A DNA stretch of 64,000 nucleotides from Streptomyces rimosus (GTDB lineage: Bacteria; Actinomycetota; Actinomycetes; Streptomycetales; Streptomycetaceae): positions 4,092,001-4,156,000 of the forward strand of contig NZ_CP023688.1 in NCBI RefSeq assembly GCF_008704655.1, given 5' to 3'. The notes below the pieces were generated by a model. It saw only the letters and a program-made list of their open reading frames with translations. It was not told where the DNA came from and searched no databases. The position numbers and the translations under genes were made by a program. This document shows positions 10,360 to 18,593 of the stretch, piece by piece (within the stretch, counting starts at the first letter, position 1; the number at the start of each line of letters is the position of its first letter).

Positions 10360-11988
10360 CTAACGGCAACCGCAGTTCGCTACTGCTGTTGCCAGGCGGT
10401 CCAGTGCCTGTTGGGCGGCCTGGGGGTCGGTGGTGTTGTTCGTCATGAAGGCGAAGAGCAGGAGGCGGCCGTCGGTGTCGACGACCGTGCCGGCCAGGGT
10501 GTTCACGCCGGTGAGGGTGCCGGTTTTGGCGCGTACGGTGCCGGCGCCCGCCTTTTCGCCCGCGTAGCGGCCGCTGAGGGTGCCGGTGAAGCCGGCGACC
10601 GGGAGGCCGGTGGTGACCGGGCGCAGTTCGGGGTGGTCGGCGGATGTGGCCAGGGTGAGGATGCGGGAGAGCAGGCCGGCCGAGATCTTGTCGTCGCGGT
10701 CCAGGCCGCTGCCGTCCTCGAAGACGGCGCCGTTCAGCGGGAGCTTGAGGGTCGCCAATTCCTTGCGTACGGCCCGGCCTGCGCCCTCGAAGCCGGCCGG
10801 TTCGCCGCCGGCCAGGGCCGTCTGGCGGGCCAGCGCCTCCGCGATGTCGTTGTCGCTGTGGGTCAGCATCCGCTCGACGAGCCCGGCGAGCGGCAGGGAG
10901 CGGACGGTGGCGAGGCGGGGGGCCTTGGCGGGGGCGGTGGTCTTGGCGGGCTCGCCGTCGACCGTGATGCCGCGGTCCTTGAGCATCCGCGCGAAGGTAC
11001 GGGCGGCCGCGGCGGCCGGGTCGGTGTCGCGGGGCGCGGGCCCGTATTCGCTCTGGTCGAGGCGTCCCTCGTCGGCCATGAGGGGCGTGACGGGGGCGAT
11101 GTTCTCGTTGGGGCTTATGGGGTGCAGCACCGGTCCCGTATAGGCCGAGGTGTCATACCCGAGCCGTACCTTGGTGGTGCCGCGGTCCTTGAGCGCACGG
11201 GCCGTCCCGTCGGCCAGCGCCCGCAGGCTTGCCGGCTGGTCCTGGGCGTCCTGCTTCGGCGTGCGGGCGGTGAGGGTGGGATCGCCGCCGCCGACCAGGG
11301 CGATGCCGCCGCTCCCGGCCTCGACGACCGTGGTGTCGATGCGGTGCTCGGGGCCGAGCGCGGAGAGCGCGGCGGTGGCGATGGCCAGCTTGACGGTCGA
11401 GGCGGGCGTGGCGTTGCGCGCCGGTTCGGTGCCGAAGAGTTCCCGGCCGGTGGCGGCGTCCACGACCGATGCCGTACGCAGCGAGCCGAGCGCCGGGTCC
11501 TTCATCAGTGGCGCGAGCACGTCGGCCAGGGCCTTGGCTTCGGGCGCGGGCGGCGTTCCGCCCGCGGGTGCGCCGGCCGCGGCCAGTACGGGCGGCGCGC
11601 TGGGTACGGTCGCGGTGCCGCCCGGGGCGTGACGCTCGCCACCCCTTCCGTCGGCCGCCGCGGCGCGGGACCGCTCCGCCGTACGCTGGCCGGAGTCCCA
11701 GGGGCCGGCCAGCGTCACCGCTCCGGCCGAGACCACGAGTCCCAGGACGGTGGAGCTGGCCGTCAGTCGTACGGTCTGCCGCTGCTGCTTGGAGGCGGAC
11801 CGCCAGGCGGTACGGGTGGTGTCCACGGCGGACCGGTAGGCCGAACGCGCCGAGCCCGCCGCCGAACGGGTCACGGACGCGGCGGTGGACCCCGCCGACC
11901 GGGCCGAGCCCGCCGCCCGCCGGGCGGAACGTTGCGCCAACCGCTGCGCGGCCTGCCACCTGACCTGCCACGACCTGGTCTCCGGCAC
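10360..11988 (-). CDS. dacB: D-alanyl-D-alanine carboxypeptidase/endopeptidase, PBP4 (S13) family
   Basis: Peptidoglycan-trimming penicillin-binding protein of 542 residues. The N-terminus is Arg/Ala/Ser-rich and followed by one membrane segment (about residues 82-100, [17 protein letters not shown]), so the catalytic part is extracytoplasmic. The active-site motifs are STVK (nucleophile Ser197, Lys200), SDN in [10 protein letters not shown] and KTG in [10 protein letters not shown]. The C-terminus ends in CGCR. The start is GTG at 11988 with AAGGGG ten bases upstream. It is divergent from ppa, with 86 bp between the starts. Confidence 0.93.
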   Translation of the reverse strand: MPETRSWQVRWQAAQRLAQRSARRAAGSARSAGSTAASVTRSAAGSARSAYRSAVDTTRTAWRSASKQQRQTVRLTASSTVLGLVVSAGAVTLAGPWDSGQRTAERSRAAAADGRGGERHAPGGTATVPSAPPVLAAAGAPAGGTPPAPEAKALADVLAPLMKDPALGSLRTASVVDAATGRELFGTEPARNATPASTVKLAIATAALSALGPEHRIDTTVVEAGSGGIALVGGGDPTLTARTPKQDAQDQPASLRALADGTARALKDRGTTKVRLGYDTSAYTGPVLHPISPNENIAPVTPLMADEGRLDQSEYGPAPRDTDPAAAAARTFARMLKDRGITVDGEPAKTTAPAKAPRLATVRSLPLAGLVERMLTHSDNDIAEALARQTALAGGEPAGFEGAGRAVRKELATLKLPLNGAVFEDGSGLDRDDKISAGLLSRILTLATSADHPELRPVTTGLPVAGFTGTLSGRYAGEKAGAGTVRAKTGTLTGVNTLAGTVVDTDGRLLLFAFMTNNTTDPQAAQQALDRLATAVANCGCR

Positions 11989-12074
11989 TTAGGACCAGCC
12001 CCTTTCGCCACCACACACCTGCGTGGGGGACACTTAATCACCAGACGTATGTGTTGATCATGGAGGAGCCACCC

Positions 12075-12572
12075 GTGGAGTTCGACGTCACCATCGAGAT
12101 CCCGAAGGGTTCGCGGAACAAGTACGAGGTGGACCACGAGACCGGACGGATCCGCCTGGACCGTCGACTCTTCACCTCGACCAGCTACCCGGCCGACTAC
12201 GGCTTCGTCGAGAACACCCTCGGCGAGGACGGCGACCCGCTGGACGCGCTGGTCATCCTGGACGAGCCGACGTTCCCCGGATGCCTGATCAAGTGCCGCG
12301 CCATCGGCATGTTCCGTATGACGGACGAGGCCGGCGGCGACGACAAGCTGCTGTGCGTCCCGGCTTCCGACCCGCGCGTGGAGCACCTGCGCGACATCCA
12401 CCACGTGTCGGAGTTCGACCGCCTGGAGATCCAGCACTTCTTCGAGGTCTACAAGGACCTGGAGCCCGGCAAGTCCGTCGAGGGCGCCGACTGGGTCGGC
12501 CGCGCCGAGGCCGAGGCCGAGATCGAGGCTTCCTTCAAGCGCCTGGAGGCGCAGGGCGGCGCCCACCACTGA
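12075..12572 (+). CDS. ppa: Inorganic pyrophosphatase, family I
   Basis: Cytosolic soluble pyrophosphatase that hydrolyses PPi and pulls biosynthetic reactions forward. The product has 165 residues and begins with GTG ([17 protein letters not shown]), preceded by a strong GGAGGAG at 12062-12068 with six bases of spacing, which decides against the ATGs slightly upstream. Active-site segments include PADYGFVE, the Asp-rich [10 protein letters not shown] (the PROSITE pyrophosphatase signature region) and the lysine-containing [11 protein letters not shown]. It is divergent from dacB and is a conserved neighbour in Streptomyces. Confidence 0.96.
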   Translation: MEFDVTIEIPKGSRNKYEVDHETGRIRLDRRLFTSTSYPADYGFVENTLGEDGDPLDALVILDEPTFPGCLIKCRAIGMFRMTDEAGGDDKLLCVPASDPRVEHLRDIHHVSEFDRLEIQHFFEVYKDLEPGKSVEGADWVGRAEAEAEIEASFKRLEAQGGAHH

Positions 12573-12764
12573 GCCTGCGGCTCGGGAGGAAGTCGGCCGC
12601 CTGACGAAGTAGGTGCAGGTCGGCTGACAGCAGTATGTGTTCGCGGAGGCGGCATCCGGATGGTCGGGTGCCGCTTTTGCGTTGTCGGGGTGCATCCGGA
12701 ACGGTCCAGCCAAGTTCAGCCTTTCGCGGCTGCCGGGCGGGCCCAGCCAGATCAAGCCCGTCCG

Positions 12765-12795
12765 GGGGTACCTCCCAGCGTTGGCTGGGGGAGCT
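12765..12795. repeat. Streptomyces intergenic CCTCCCAGC...GCTGGGGGAG element
   Basis: Between ppa and the ThrE-like gene lies a GGGGGTACCTCCCAGC stretch followed after three bases by GCTGGGGGAG. The arms pair imperfectly. I recall closely similar short palindromic segments scattered between genes in Streptomyces genomes. It may act as a terminator for either convergent gene. The rest of the gap (12573-12837) shows no convincing coding sequence. Confidence 0.55.
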
Positions 12796-12837
12796 TGAGG
12801 ATGACGCGGCCGGAGGCACGCGGAAAACCGCCGCCCC

Positions 12838-14637
12838 CTAGAAGCCCCGCGTCCGCTTCGCCGCCCGCCGCTCCCCCGGCTCCTCCTGAGCCATCCCGGG
12901 TGCCTTCATGAACAGGCGGGCCACCTCGCCGCCGAGGTTCACGCCGACCGCGATGGCCAGGGCCAGGGACGCGGCCTTGATGAGGGAGGAGACGCCGGGG
13001 CCGATGTCGCCCTGGGCGAAGTTGAGGAGGCCGAAGTACGTGGCGCTACCGGGCAGCAGCGGACCGATCGCGGCGGTGACGTACGGCAGCGCGGAGGCGT
13101 ACCGGTAGCGGCTCAGGAGCTGGCCGAAGAGGCCGACGAGGCCGGCGGCGATGGCCGTGGCGGGTACCGCGTTCATGCCGCTGACGTTGGCGAGCGCGCC
13201 GTAGGTGACCCACGCGACGCCGCCGTTGAGCGTGGCGAGCAGGACGGTGTGACGTTCCTGCTGGAGCAGTACGCAGAAGGACAGCGCCAGCAGCATGGCG
13301 GCCAGCGTCTGCACCGGCGGATCGTTGTACGCGCCGAATCCGGCCGCCGGGTACAGGTACTCCGGATTGAGCTGCAGCCCGATGTAGAGCGCGGCGAGCA
13401 CGCCGATGACGATGCCGACGATGAGGTAGCCGACTTCCAGCAGGCGTGCCGAGGCGGTGATGTAGTACCCCGTCAGACCGTCCTGTACGGAGGCCACCAG
13501 GGCCCGTCCGGGGATCAGCGCGAAGAGGCCACCGGTGATCACCGCGGACGCCTGCACGGCGACGTGCGAGAAGCTGAGCGCGACCCCTATGGCGGCCGGC
13601 GGCATCGCCGCGACCACGAACTGGTAGAACTCCGGCAGCCCGCGGCTGGACGCCAGCCAGGCCAGCCGGTCGCCGAGCATCGAGCCGATCGCCGCCGCGA
13701 TGAAGACGATCGCCCCGCCGCCGACCAGCATGCTCGCCGCGCCGGACAGCAGTCCGGAGGCGACGGTGAGGGACCAGCTGGGGAAGGGGTGGCGGTTACG
13801 GCGGATCTCGGCCAGGCCGCGGTACGCCTCCTCCAGGGTGATGCCTTCGGAGGTGATGTCGTCGACGAGGCGGAAGACCGCGGACAGCCGGGTGTAGTCC
13901 ACGCCGCGCCGCCGCACCGTACGGCTGGCCGTGACCGGGTCGTCGACCAGCGACGGCTGGTAGGAGATCGACAGCAGCGTGAAGGTGACGGTGGGCTCGA
14001 CCCGCTCCAGCCCGTACGCGTGCGCGACGCCGAACATCGCGGCTTCCACGTCCTCCGCGCCCTCGCCGCCGGCCAGCAGGATCTCGCCGATACGCAGCGT
14101 CAGGTCCAGGACGCGCGGTACGGCGGGCCCGGTGTCCTCCGCGCGCTCCACCCGCTCCGGCACCGGCCGCTCGCCGACCGGCATGCGCAGCATCGTGCGC
14201 ATCCGGTCCTGCCAGGGCGTCTGCTTGGTCAGGTTGATGACGGGGATGCCGTGCGGCGGTGTGAAGGCGGGCCAGCCCGCCGGGGTCCGGTCGGGCAGCT
14301 GGTGCTGCCCGGTGGTGCTGCCGTTGCCGGTGGCCGTACCGCCGGGCGGGCTGAAGGCGGAGCCTTCCGGCTCGGCCGGCGACTCGGTCTTCAGGCCCTC
14401 GGGGAGGGCGAACTCGGAGGTGGGGTGTTCTTCCTCGGGGACCGGCGGGTACGGCACGCCGAGCGGTGGTGTGAAGGCGCTGCGCGCCTCGTCCGTCTGC
14501 GGTTTGCGGTCCTCGGAGTGATCGGTTCCGCCGTTCGCACCATTGCTGGTTCCGTGCACGCCTTTGACGCTGTTCACGCCGTTCTTCCCGTTCGTGCCGT
14601 TGGTTCCGCGCTGTCCCCGCTGTGCGTCCGACGCCAC
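12838..14637 (-). CDS. ThrE-like threonine/serine exporter family membrane protein
   Basis: The 599-residue protein has a cytosolic region (about 1-210), a conserved DUF1212-type domain (PRVLDLTLRIGEILLAGGE onward, with the VTFTLLSISY and RRRGVDYTRL segments), then roughly ten hydrophobic helices including the second (DUF3815-like) half. ThrE of Corynebacterium exports threonine and serine; substrate here is inferred. The N-terminus has a Gly/Asn/Thr/Lys-rich low-complexity stretch (GTNGTNGKNG) and Pro-rich repeats. The GTG start at 14637 has GAGGAG nine bases upstream. Earlier in-frame ATG would place coding sequence across a perfect inverted repeat. Confidence 0.85.
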   Translation of the reverse strand: MASDAQRGQRGTNGTNGKNGVNSVKGVHGTSNGANGGTDHSEDRKPQTDEARSAFTPPLGVPYPPVPEEEHPTSEFALPEGLKTESPAEPEGSAFSPPGGTATGNGSTTGQHQLPDRTPAGWPAFTPPHGIPVINLTKQTPWQDRMRTMLRMPVGERPVPERVERAEDTGPAVPRVLDLTLRIGEILLAGGEGAEDVEAAMFGVAHAYGLERVEPTVTFTLLSISYQPSLVDDPVTASRTVRRRGVDYTRLSAVFRLVDDITSEGITLEEAYRGLAEIRRNRHPFPSWSLTVASGLLSGAASMLVGGGAIVFIAAAIGSMLGDRLAWLASSRGLPEFYQFVVAAMPPAAIGVALSFSHVAVQASAVITGGLFALIPGRALVASVQDGLTGYYITASARLLEVGYLIVGIVIGVLAALYIGLQLNPEYLYPAAGFGAYNDPPVQTLAAMLLALSFCVLLQQERHTVLLATLNGGVAWVTYGALANVSGMNAVPATAIAAGLVGLFGQLLSRYRYASALPYVTAAIGPLLPGSATYFGLLNFAQGDIGPGVSSLIKAASLALAIAVGVNLGGEVARLFMKAPGMAQEEPGERRAAKRTRGF

Positions 14638-14660
14638 GTCTCTTCGCTCCTCGTACGCCT

Positions 14661-14701
14661 CCTGCCGACCATCAAGGACACGATGCCTGATGGTCGGCAG
14701 G
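14661..14701 (-). promoter_or_regulatory. 14-bp perfect inverted repeat in leader of ThrE-like gene
   Basis: Arms 14661-14674 (CCTGCCGACCATCA) and 14688-14701 are perfect reverse complements around a 13-nt loop. On the minus strand the hairpin ends 23 nt before the GTG start and just before the GAGGAG ribosome site. It could be an RNA attenuation structure or a repressor operator. There is no T-tract, so a simple terminator is less likely. Confidence 0.6.
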
Positions 14702-14871
14702 GGCGCGCGGGGCGGGGCCCTCACTGAGGTTCTTATGGGCTGCGGGTTTCCCCTGCGCAACGAGAGAAACCCGGGACTTCCGGTGCGCCGGTCACCGGCG
14801 CCGCCGGGGCCGGGCGCACGAACGCGCGGGCCGGTGGGCCCGCGCGCCGCGTCGCCCGTAGGGCCGTACGC

Positions 14872-15591
14872 CTACCGCTTCGCGTGCCGTCCCCGGCGCC
14901 CGTCGTTGCCGGGCTGGCGGGGCGGCTGGACGGCGCCGGCCGGGTCGTACGCCGCCCGGGCCGTCGCCTTCTTGTTCTTGCCGCGGGAGCGCAGGTACTC
15001 GATGGCGATCGGGACGACGGAGATCAGCACGATCGCGATGAGGATCAGCTCGATGTGCTTGTGCACGAACTCCACATTGCCGAGCGAGGCGCCGAGCAGG
15101 GTCACGCCCGCGCCCCACAGGACGCCGCCGACCACGTTGAAGATGATGAACGAGCGGTAGTTCATCCGGCTCACGCCCGCGATGATGGGCGTGAAGGTGC
15201 GGACGATCGGCACGAAACGGGCCAGGATCAGCGATTTCGGACCGTGCTTCTCGAAGAACTCATGCGCCTTCTCCACGTTCTCCTGCTTGAACAGCTTGGA
15301 GTCCGGGCGCTTGAAGAGCGCGGGCCCGACCTTGCGGCCGAAGAGATAGCCCACCTGGTCGCCGAGGATCGCCGCCACCACGATCAGCAGGGACACCAGC
15401 CCCAGCGGCTTGTCCAGCTTGTTCGTCGTCACCAGCAGGCCGGTGGTGAACAGCAGCGCGTCGCCCGGCAGGAAGAAGCCGATCAGCAGGCCGGACTCCG
15501 CGAAGACGATGATCAGCACGCCGATCAGCCCGAACGTGCCGATCAGGTAGTCCGGGTCCAGCCACTGGGGGCCGAGCGCGAGAGTATTCAC
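14872..15591 (-). CDS. DedA family membrane protein
   Basis: The 239-residue protein starts VNTLALGPQWLDPDYLIGTF (GTG at 15591, AGGAG ten bases upstream). DedA/VTT proteins act as lipid scramblases or are linked to undecaprenyl-phosphate recycling and membrane homeostasis. The family signatures FFLPGDALLFTTG and GRKVGPALF are present, followed by ARFVPIVRTFTPIIAGVSRM and a C-terminal Lys/Arg-rich tail. About four to five membrane helices are visible. It is 170 bp upstream of the hairpin that leads the ThrE-like gene on the same strand. Confidence 0.92.
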   Translation of the reverse strand: MNTLALGPQWLDPDYLIGTFGLIGVLIIVFAESGLLIGFFLPGDALLFTTGLLVTTNKLDKPLGLVSLLIVVAAILGDQVGYLFGRKVGPALFKRPDSKLFKQENVEKAHEFFEKHGPKSLILARFVPIVRTFTPIIAGVSRMNYRSFIIFNVVGGVLWGAGVTLLGASLGNVEFVHKHIELILIAIVLISVVPIAIEYLRSRGKNKKATARAAYDPAGAVQPPRQPGNDGRRGRHAKR

Positions 15592-15881
15592 GGGGTGAAG
15601 GCTCCTGGGTCGAGGGCGCCGGATCGTGCGGTGCGACGGGGATGGAGGCGCAGTGTGCGGCCCAAAGCTATCAACGCCGGATGACATGCCGTGGTTCCAG
15701 CCGCCTGTCACCGGCCTCCGCGGGCCCTCGGACACGTCCCGGAACGGCCCCCGCGCCCTCCCTGGCCGGACGCCGACGGCCCCCTCCCCCGGGTCCCCCG
15801 GTTTCACCCCGCCCCCATGAGACGCTCCCCCGAGGAGCCGGCCTCCCGGCGGGCTCACCGCACGGAGGGACAGGACACACG

Positions 15882-16253
15882 ATGGGCATCGAGGAGTTCG
15901 GCGGCGGGCAGGCCGCGCAGGCCGACGTACTGGTGGTGACGACCAACGACGTCCCCGGATACGAGGTGCAGCGGGTCATCGGCGAGGTCTTCGGCCTGAC
16001 GGTGCGCTCGCGGCACCTGGGCAGCCAGATCGGGGCCGGGCTGAAGTCGATGATCGGCGGCGAGCTGAAGGGCCTGACCAAGACGCTCGTGGAGACCCGT
16101 AACCAGGCCATGGAGCGGCTGGTCGAACAGGCGCGGGCCCGCGGTGCGAACGCGGTGCTGATGTTCCGCTTCGACGTGACGGAGGCGGCGGATGTGGGCA
16201 CGGAGGTCTGCGCGTACGGCACCGCCGTGGTGATCGCCCCGAAGACCGCCTGA
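15882..16253 (+). CDS. YbjQ (UPF0145) family protein
   Basis: A 123-residue protein of the heavy-metal-binding YbjQ family: VLVVTTNDVPGYEVQRVIGEVFGLTVRS, then GGELKGLTKTLVETRNQA and GANAVLMFRFD. The family forms small oligomers; its function is not established. The ATG at 15882 follows GGAGGGA at 15864-15870 with rather long spacing. It is divergent from dedA and convergent with the TipA-like gene. The gap upstream (15592-15881) holds no clear gene. Confidence 0.88.
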   Translation: MGIEEFGGGQAAQADVLVVTTNDVPGYEVQRVIGEVFGLTVRSRHLGSQIGAGLKSMIGGELKGLTKTLVETRNQAMERLVEQARARGANAVLMFRFDVTEAADVGTEVCAYGTAVVIAPKTA

Positions 16254-16351
16254 GCGGCCGGTCCCGGCGACGCGGCCGTACGGACCGGTCCGGTCCGGCC
16301 CGCGACGCAGCCGTACGGGCCAGGGGGCGCGCTCCCCTGTCCCGTACGGGC

Positions 16352-17110
16352 TCAGCTGTTGCGCACCGCGTTGGCGAGCATCGCGTCGCGCATGTAGACG
16401 GCCAGCCCGGGCCGGATGGCCTCATAGGTGGCGGTGAAACGCTCGTCCGCGACGTACATCTCGCCGAGTCCGGTGTGCATCTCGTACGAGCAGTCGTAGT
16501 AGCCGGACGAGATGAACCGGCGGTGCTCCTCCGCGACGTCCATCGCCTCGGCCGAGTCGGCCGGCAGCCCGCTCGCCATCGTGTCGGCCATCTTCCGGTG
16601 GATGGCGTCGAACTCCTCCGTCAGCCGCTTCCAGTCCTCCTTCGTGTACGCGGCCGTGCGGCGCTGCGACTCCTTGTACGCCTCGGTTCCGCCCCAGCGC
16701 TCGCGCACCTCGCCCGCGTAGTCGTCCGGGTCGAAGTCCCCGAAGACCTCGAACTTCTCCTCAGGGGTCAGGTTGACGCCCATCTTGCGTGCCTCCATCG
16801 CGTGTTCGACGGCGGTGGCCATGGCCTGGAGCTTGCCGATCCGGGCGCTCAGCAGCGCGTGCTGCCGCCGCAGGTGCTCCTGCGGGTCGGCGTCCGGGTC
16901 GTCCAGGAGGGCCGCCACCTCGTCGAGCGGGAAGCCGAGCTCCCGGTAGAACATGATCTGCTGGAGCCGGTCGAGATCGGCGTCGCTGTAGCGCCGGTGG
17001 CCGGCGTGGCTGCGCCCGCCCGGCACCAGCAGCCCGATCTCGTCGTAGTGGTGCAGGGTACGCACCGTCACACCGGCGAATCCGGCGACCTGTCCCACGG
17101 AGTAGCCCAT
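16352..17110 (-). CDS. tipA: TipA-type MerR family regulator lacking the reactive Cys214
   Basis: The 252-residue protein has an N-terminal MerR winged-helix domain (YSVGQVAGFAGVTVRTLHHY, 3-22), a dimerisation helix (about 75-110) and a C-terminal TipAS antibiotic-recognition domain (about 111-252). TipAL of S. lividans binds thiopeptides such as thiostrepton covalently at Cys214 and activates its own promoter. Here Cys207 is kept in YYDCSYEMHTGLGEMY, but residue 214 is Gly, encoded GGA. The protein is otherwise very close to TipAL as I recall it, and numbering matches exactly. A tipA-like operator lies immediately upstream. Ligand capture must therefore be non-covalent, use another ligand, or be lost. 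Confidence 0.93.
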   Translation of the reverse strand: MGYSVGQVAGFAGVTVRTLHHYDEIGLLVPGGRSHAGHRRYSDADLDRLQQIMFYRELGFPLDEVAALLDDPDADPQEHLRRQHALLSARIGKLQAMATAVEHAMEARKMGVNLTPEEKFEVFGDFDPDDYAGEVRERWGGTEAYKESQRRTAAYTKEDWKRLTEEFDAIHRKMADTMASGLPADSAEAMDVAEEHRRFISSGYYDCSYEMHTGLGEMYVADERFTATYEAIRPGLAVYMRDAMLANAVRNS

Positions 17111-17141
17111 CGCTCCCGCCCTCCTTCTCGGTACGCACTTC

Positions 17142-17172
17142 ACGATGCGCCCTCACGTCACGTGAGGTGCAA
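17142..17172 (-). promoter_or_regulatory. tipA-type autoregulated promoter with palindromic operator
   Basis: On the minus strand TTGCAC (17172-17167) and CATCGT (17147-17142) stand 19 bp apart, the long spacing typical of MerR-controlled promoters. Between them is a perfect inverted repeat, CCTCACGT and ACGTGAGG (17151-17167) around one base. This agrees with the tipA promoter as I remember it. The predicted transcript starts about 25 nt before the tipA ATG. Confidence 0.85.
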
Positions 17173-17227
17173 GTCCGTATCCCGGAAACCTGTGGGACGG
17201 ATGGGACCCCAGTGGCATCCTGCCCCC

Positions 17228-17902
17228 ATGCTGGGGATAACCGATCTTCCGACCTATCTGGTGGGCGTCGCGCTCATCGTGCTGCTGCCGGGCCCGAACT
17301 CGCTGTACGTCGTCTCCGTCGCGGCCCGCCGGGGCCCGCGCATCGCCTACCGCGCGGCGGCCGGCGTGCTGTGCGGCGACACGGTGCTGATGACGCTGTC
17401 CGCGGGCGGCGTGGCCTCACTCCTCCAGACCAGCCCGGTCCTCTTCGCCATTGTGAAGTTCGCGGGGGCGGGCTATCTGACGTGGCTCGCGATCGGCATG
17501 CTGCGCGGCGCCTGGTCGCTGTGGCGCAACCGCGAGGCCGCCAAGTCCCTCCGCAAAAAGGCCACAGCCGACGAGGCCGGCCGGACCAAGGAGGTCCGCG
17601 AGCGCCCGTACCGCCGCGCCCTGGTGATCAGCCTCCTCAACCCCAAGGCGATCCTCTTCTTCATCTCCTTCTTCGTCCAGTTCGTGGACCCCCACTACGC
17701 CCACCCCGTCCTCTCCTTCCTCACCCTCGGCGCCTGGGCCCAACTCTTCAGCTTCACCTACCTCACCATCCTCATCTTCAGCGGCACCTACCTGGCCGCC
17801 ACGTTCCGCCGCCGCAAGCGTCTGACGGCGGGACTGTCGGCGGGCGCCGGAGCGGCATTCCTGGGCTTCGCGGCAAAGCTTTCGCTGGCGAGTGCGGGGT
17901 GA
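17228..17902 (+). CDS. LysE family amino-acid exporter (LeuE-like)
   Basis: The 224-residue membrane protein has about five to six hydrophobic helices. The N-terminal signature VALIVLLPGPNSLYVVSVAARRG and the central LLNPKAILFFISFFVQFVD are characteristic of LysE/RhtB/LeuE translocators, which export amino acids. The ATG at 17228 has no obvious ribosome site, so the message may be leaderless or weakly translated. It is divergent from the tipA-like gene, with 117 bp between the starts, so the TipA operator could influence both. The substrate is not predictable. Confidence 0.88.
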   Translation: MLGITDLPTYLVGVALIVLLPGPNSLYVVSVAARRGPRIAYRAAAGVLCGDTVLMTLSAGGVASLLQTSPVLFAIVKFAGAGYLTWLAIGMLRGAWSLWRNREAAKSLRKKATADEAGRTKEVRERPYRRALVISLLNPKAILFFISFFVQFVDPHYAHPVLSFLTLGAWAQLFSFTYLTILIFSGTYLAATFRRRKRLTAGLSAGAGAAFLGFAAKLSLASAG

Positions 17903-17915
17903 AGGGCGGGGCCCA

Positions 17916-18326
17916 CTAATCCCGGGTGGCCCCAGCAGGCCAGATGACATCAACCGGCACGCCCACACGCCGGGCGTACGCGACCACATCGGCCGTACCG
18001 CCGAGCCCCCGGGCCTCCTTCCCGTCCCACACCGCCACCAGCCGGTCGACCAGCCTCACCAGAATTTCGCTCCCCGCCATGTGAGCCTCCGGACACGACT
18101 CCCGCAGCCCGGTGCGATGCACCTCCACCGCCTGCCCAAGGAGCGCGTCATACGTGGCGCGGTGCCCCTCCGGAAGCCCGGCACGATAGCCCTCCGCGGG
18201 CACGACGGCCTCGATACGCCCTCCGAACGCGAGCACGATCTCCGCAAACCACGTATCGGGCCCGTCAGCAAGACACGAGACCCCACAGAGTTCCGAGGCC
18301 CCATACCCCCGCAAGCGCGCCTGCAT
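17916..18326 (-). pseudogene. SLOG-like (TGHR-type) protein, apparently frameshifted near its start
   Basis: The open frame from ATG 18326 gives 136 residues. It ends KEARGLGGTADVVAYARRVG with VPVDVIWPAGA, typical of SLOG/LOG-like Rossmann proteins that bind nucleotide-related ligands. Upstream in the same frame, without any start codon, are the residues TGHRGLSAAIEE, which look like the family's N-terminal TGHRG motif. A well-placed ATG (18382-18380) with AGAGGAG seven bases upstream reads a different frame. So an indel within the first few codons has probably split start from body. The shorter product from 18326 may still be made but lacks the N-terminal strand and has no good ribosome site. 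Confidence 0.6.
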
Positions 18327-18508
18327 CTCGGCCCGCGCGGTCTCCTCGATGGCCGCCGAGAGCCCTCTGTGCCCAGTCGCATGGTGCGGCTCCTCTCACG
18401 TCCGGCCCCAGACCAGGCCGCTGTCGGGCCGATGGAGACCATCGTGGCGCGTGAGTGCCGCGGATTCGACGGGCGGTGGCCGTAGGCGTGAGGTGTGGCA
18501 CTAGCTCA

Positions 18509-18528
18509 GTTGTACGTATTCGTATAAC
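18509..18528. promoter_or_regulatory. Imperfect palindrome upstream of XRE regulator gene
   Basis: GTTGTACG (18509-18516) and CGTATAAC (18521-18528) are inverted with one mismatch around TATT. They lie 66 nt before the XRE gene start. The half-site CGTACAAC recurs at 19741-19748 over the next promoter of the locus, which suggests an autoregulatory operator for the XRE protein. Confidence 0.45.
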
Positions 18529-18593
18529 TCGTTGGACCTGATAGACCCCCATAAGTACGCGGGCCACACTGAGACCCGACAGAAGGGGAGCGG

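Noticed and set aside
13249..14727. A 492-codon plus-strand frame opposite the ThrE-like gene
   Set aside because: Antisense shadow: Gln/Arg/Asp-rich without domains, whereas the minus strand has clear membrane helices and family signatures.
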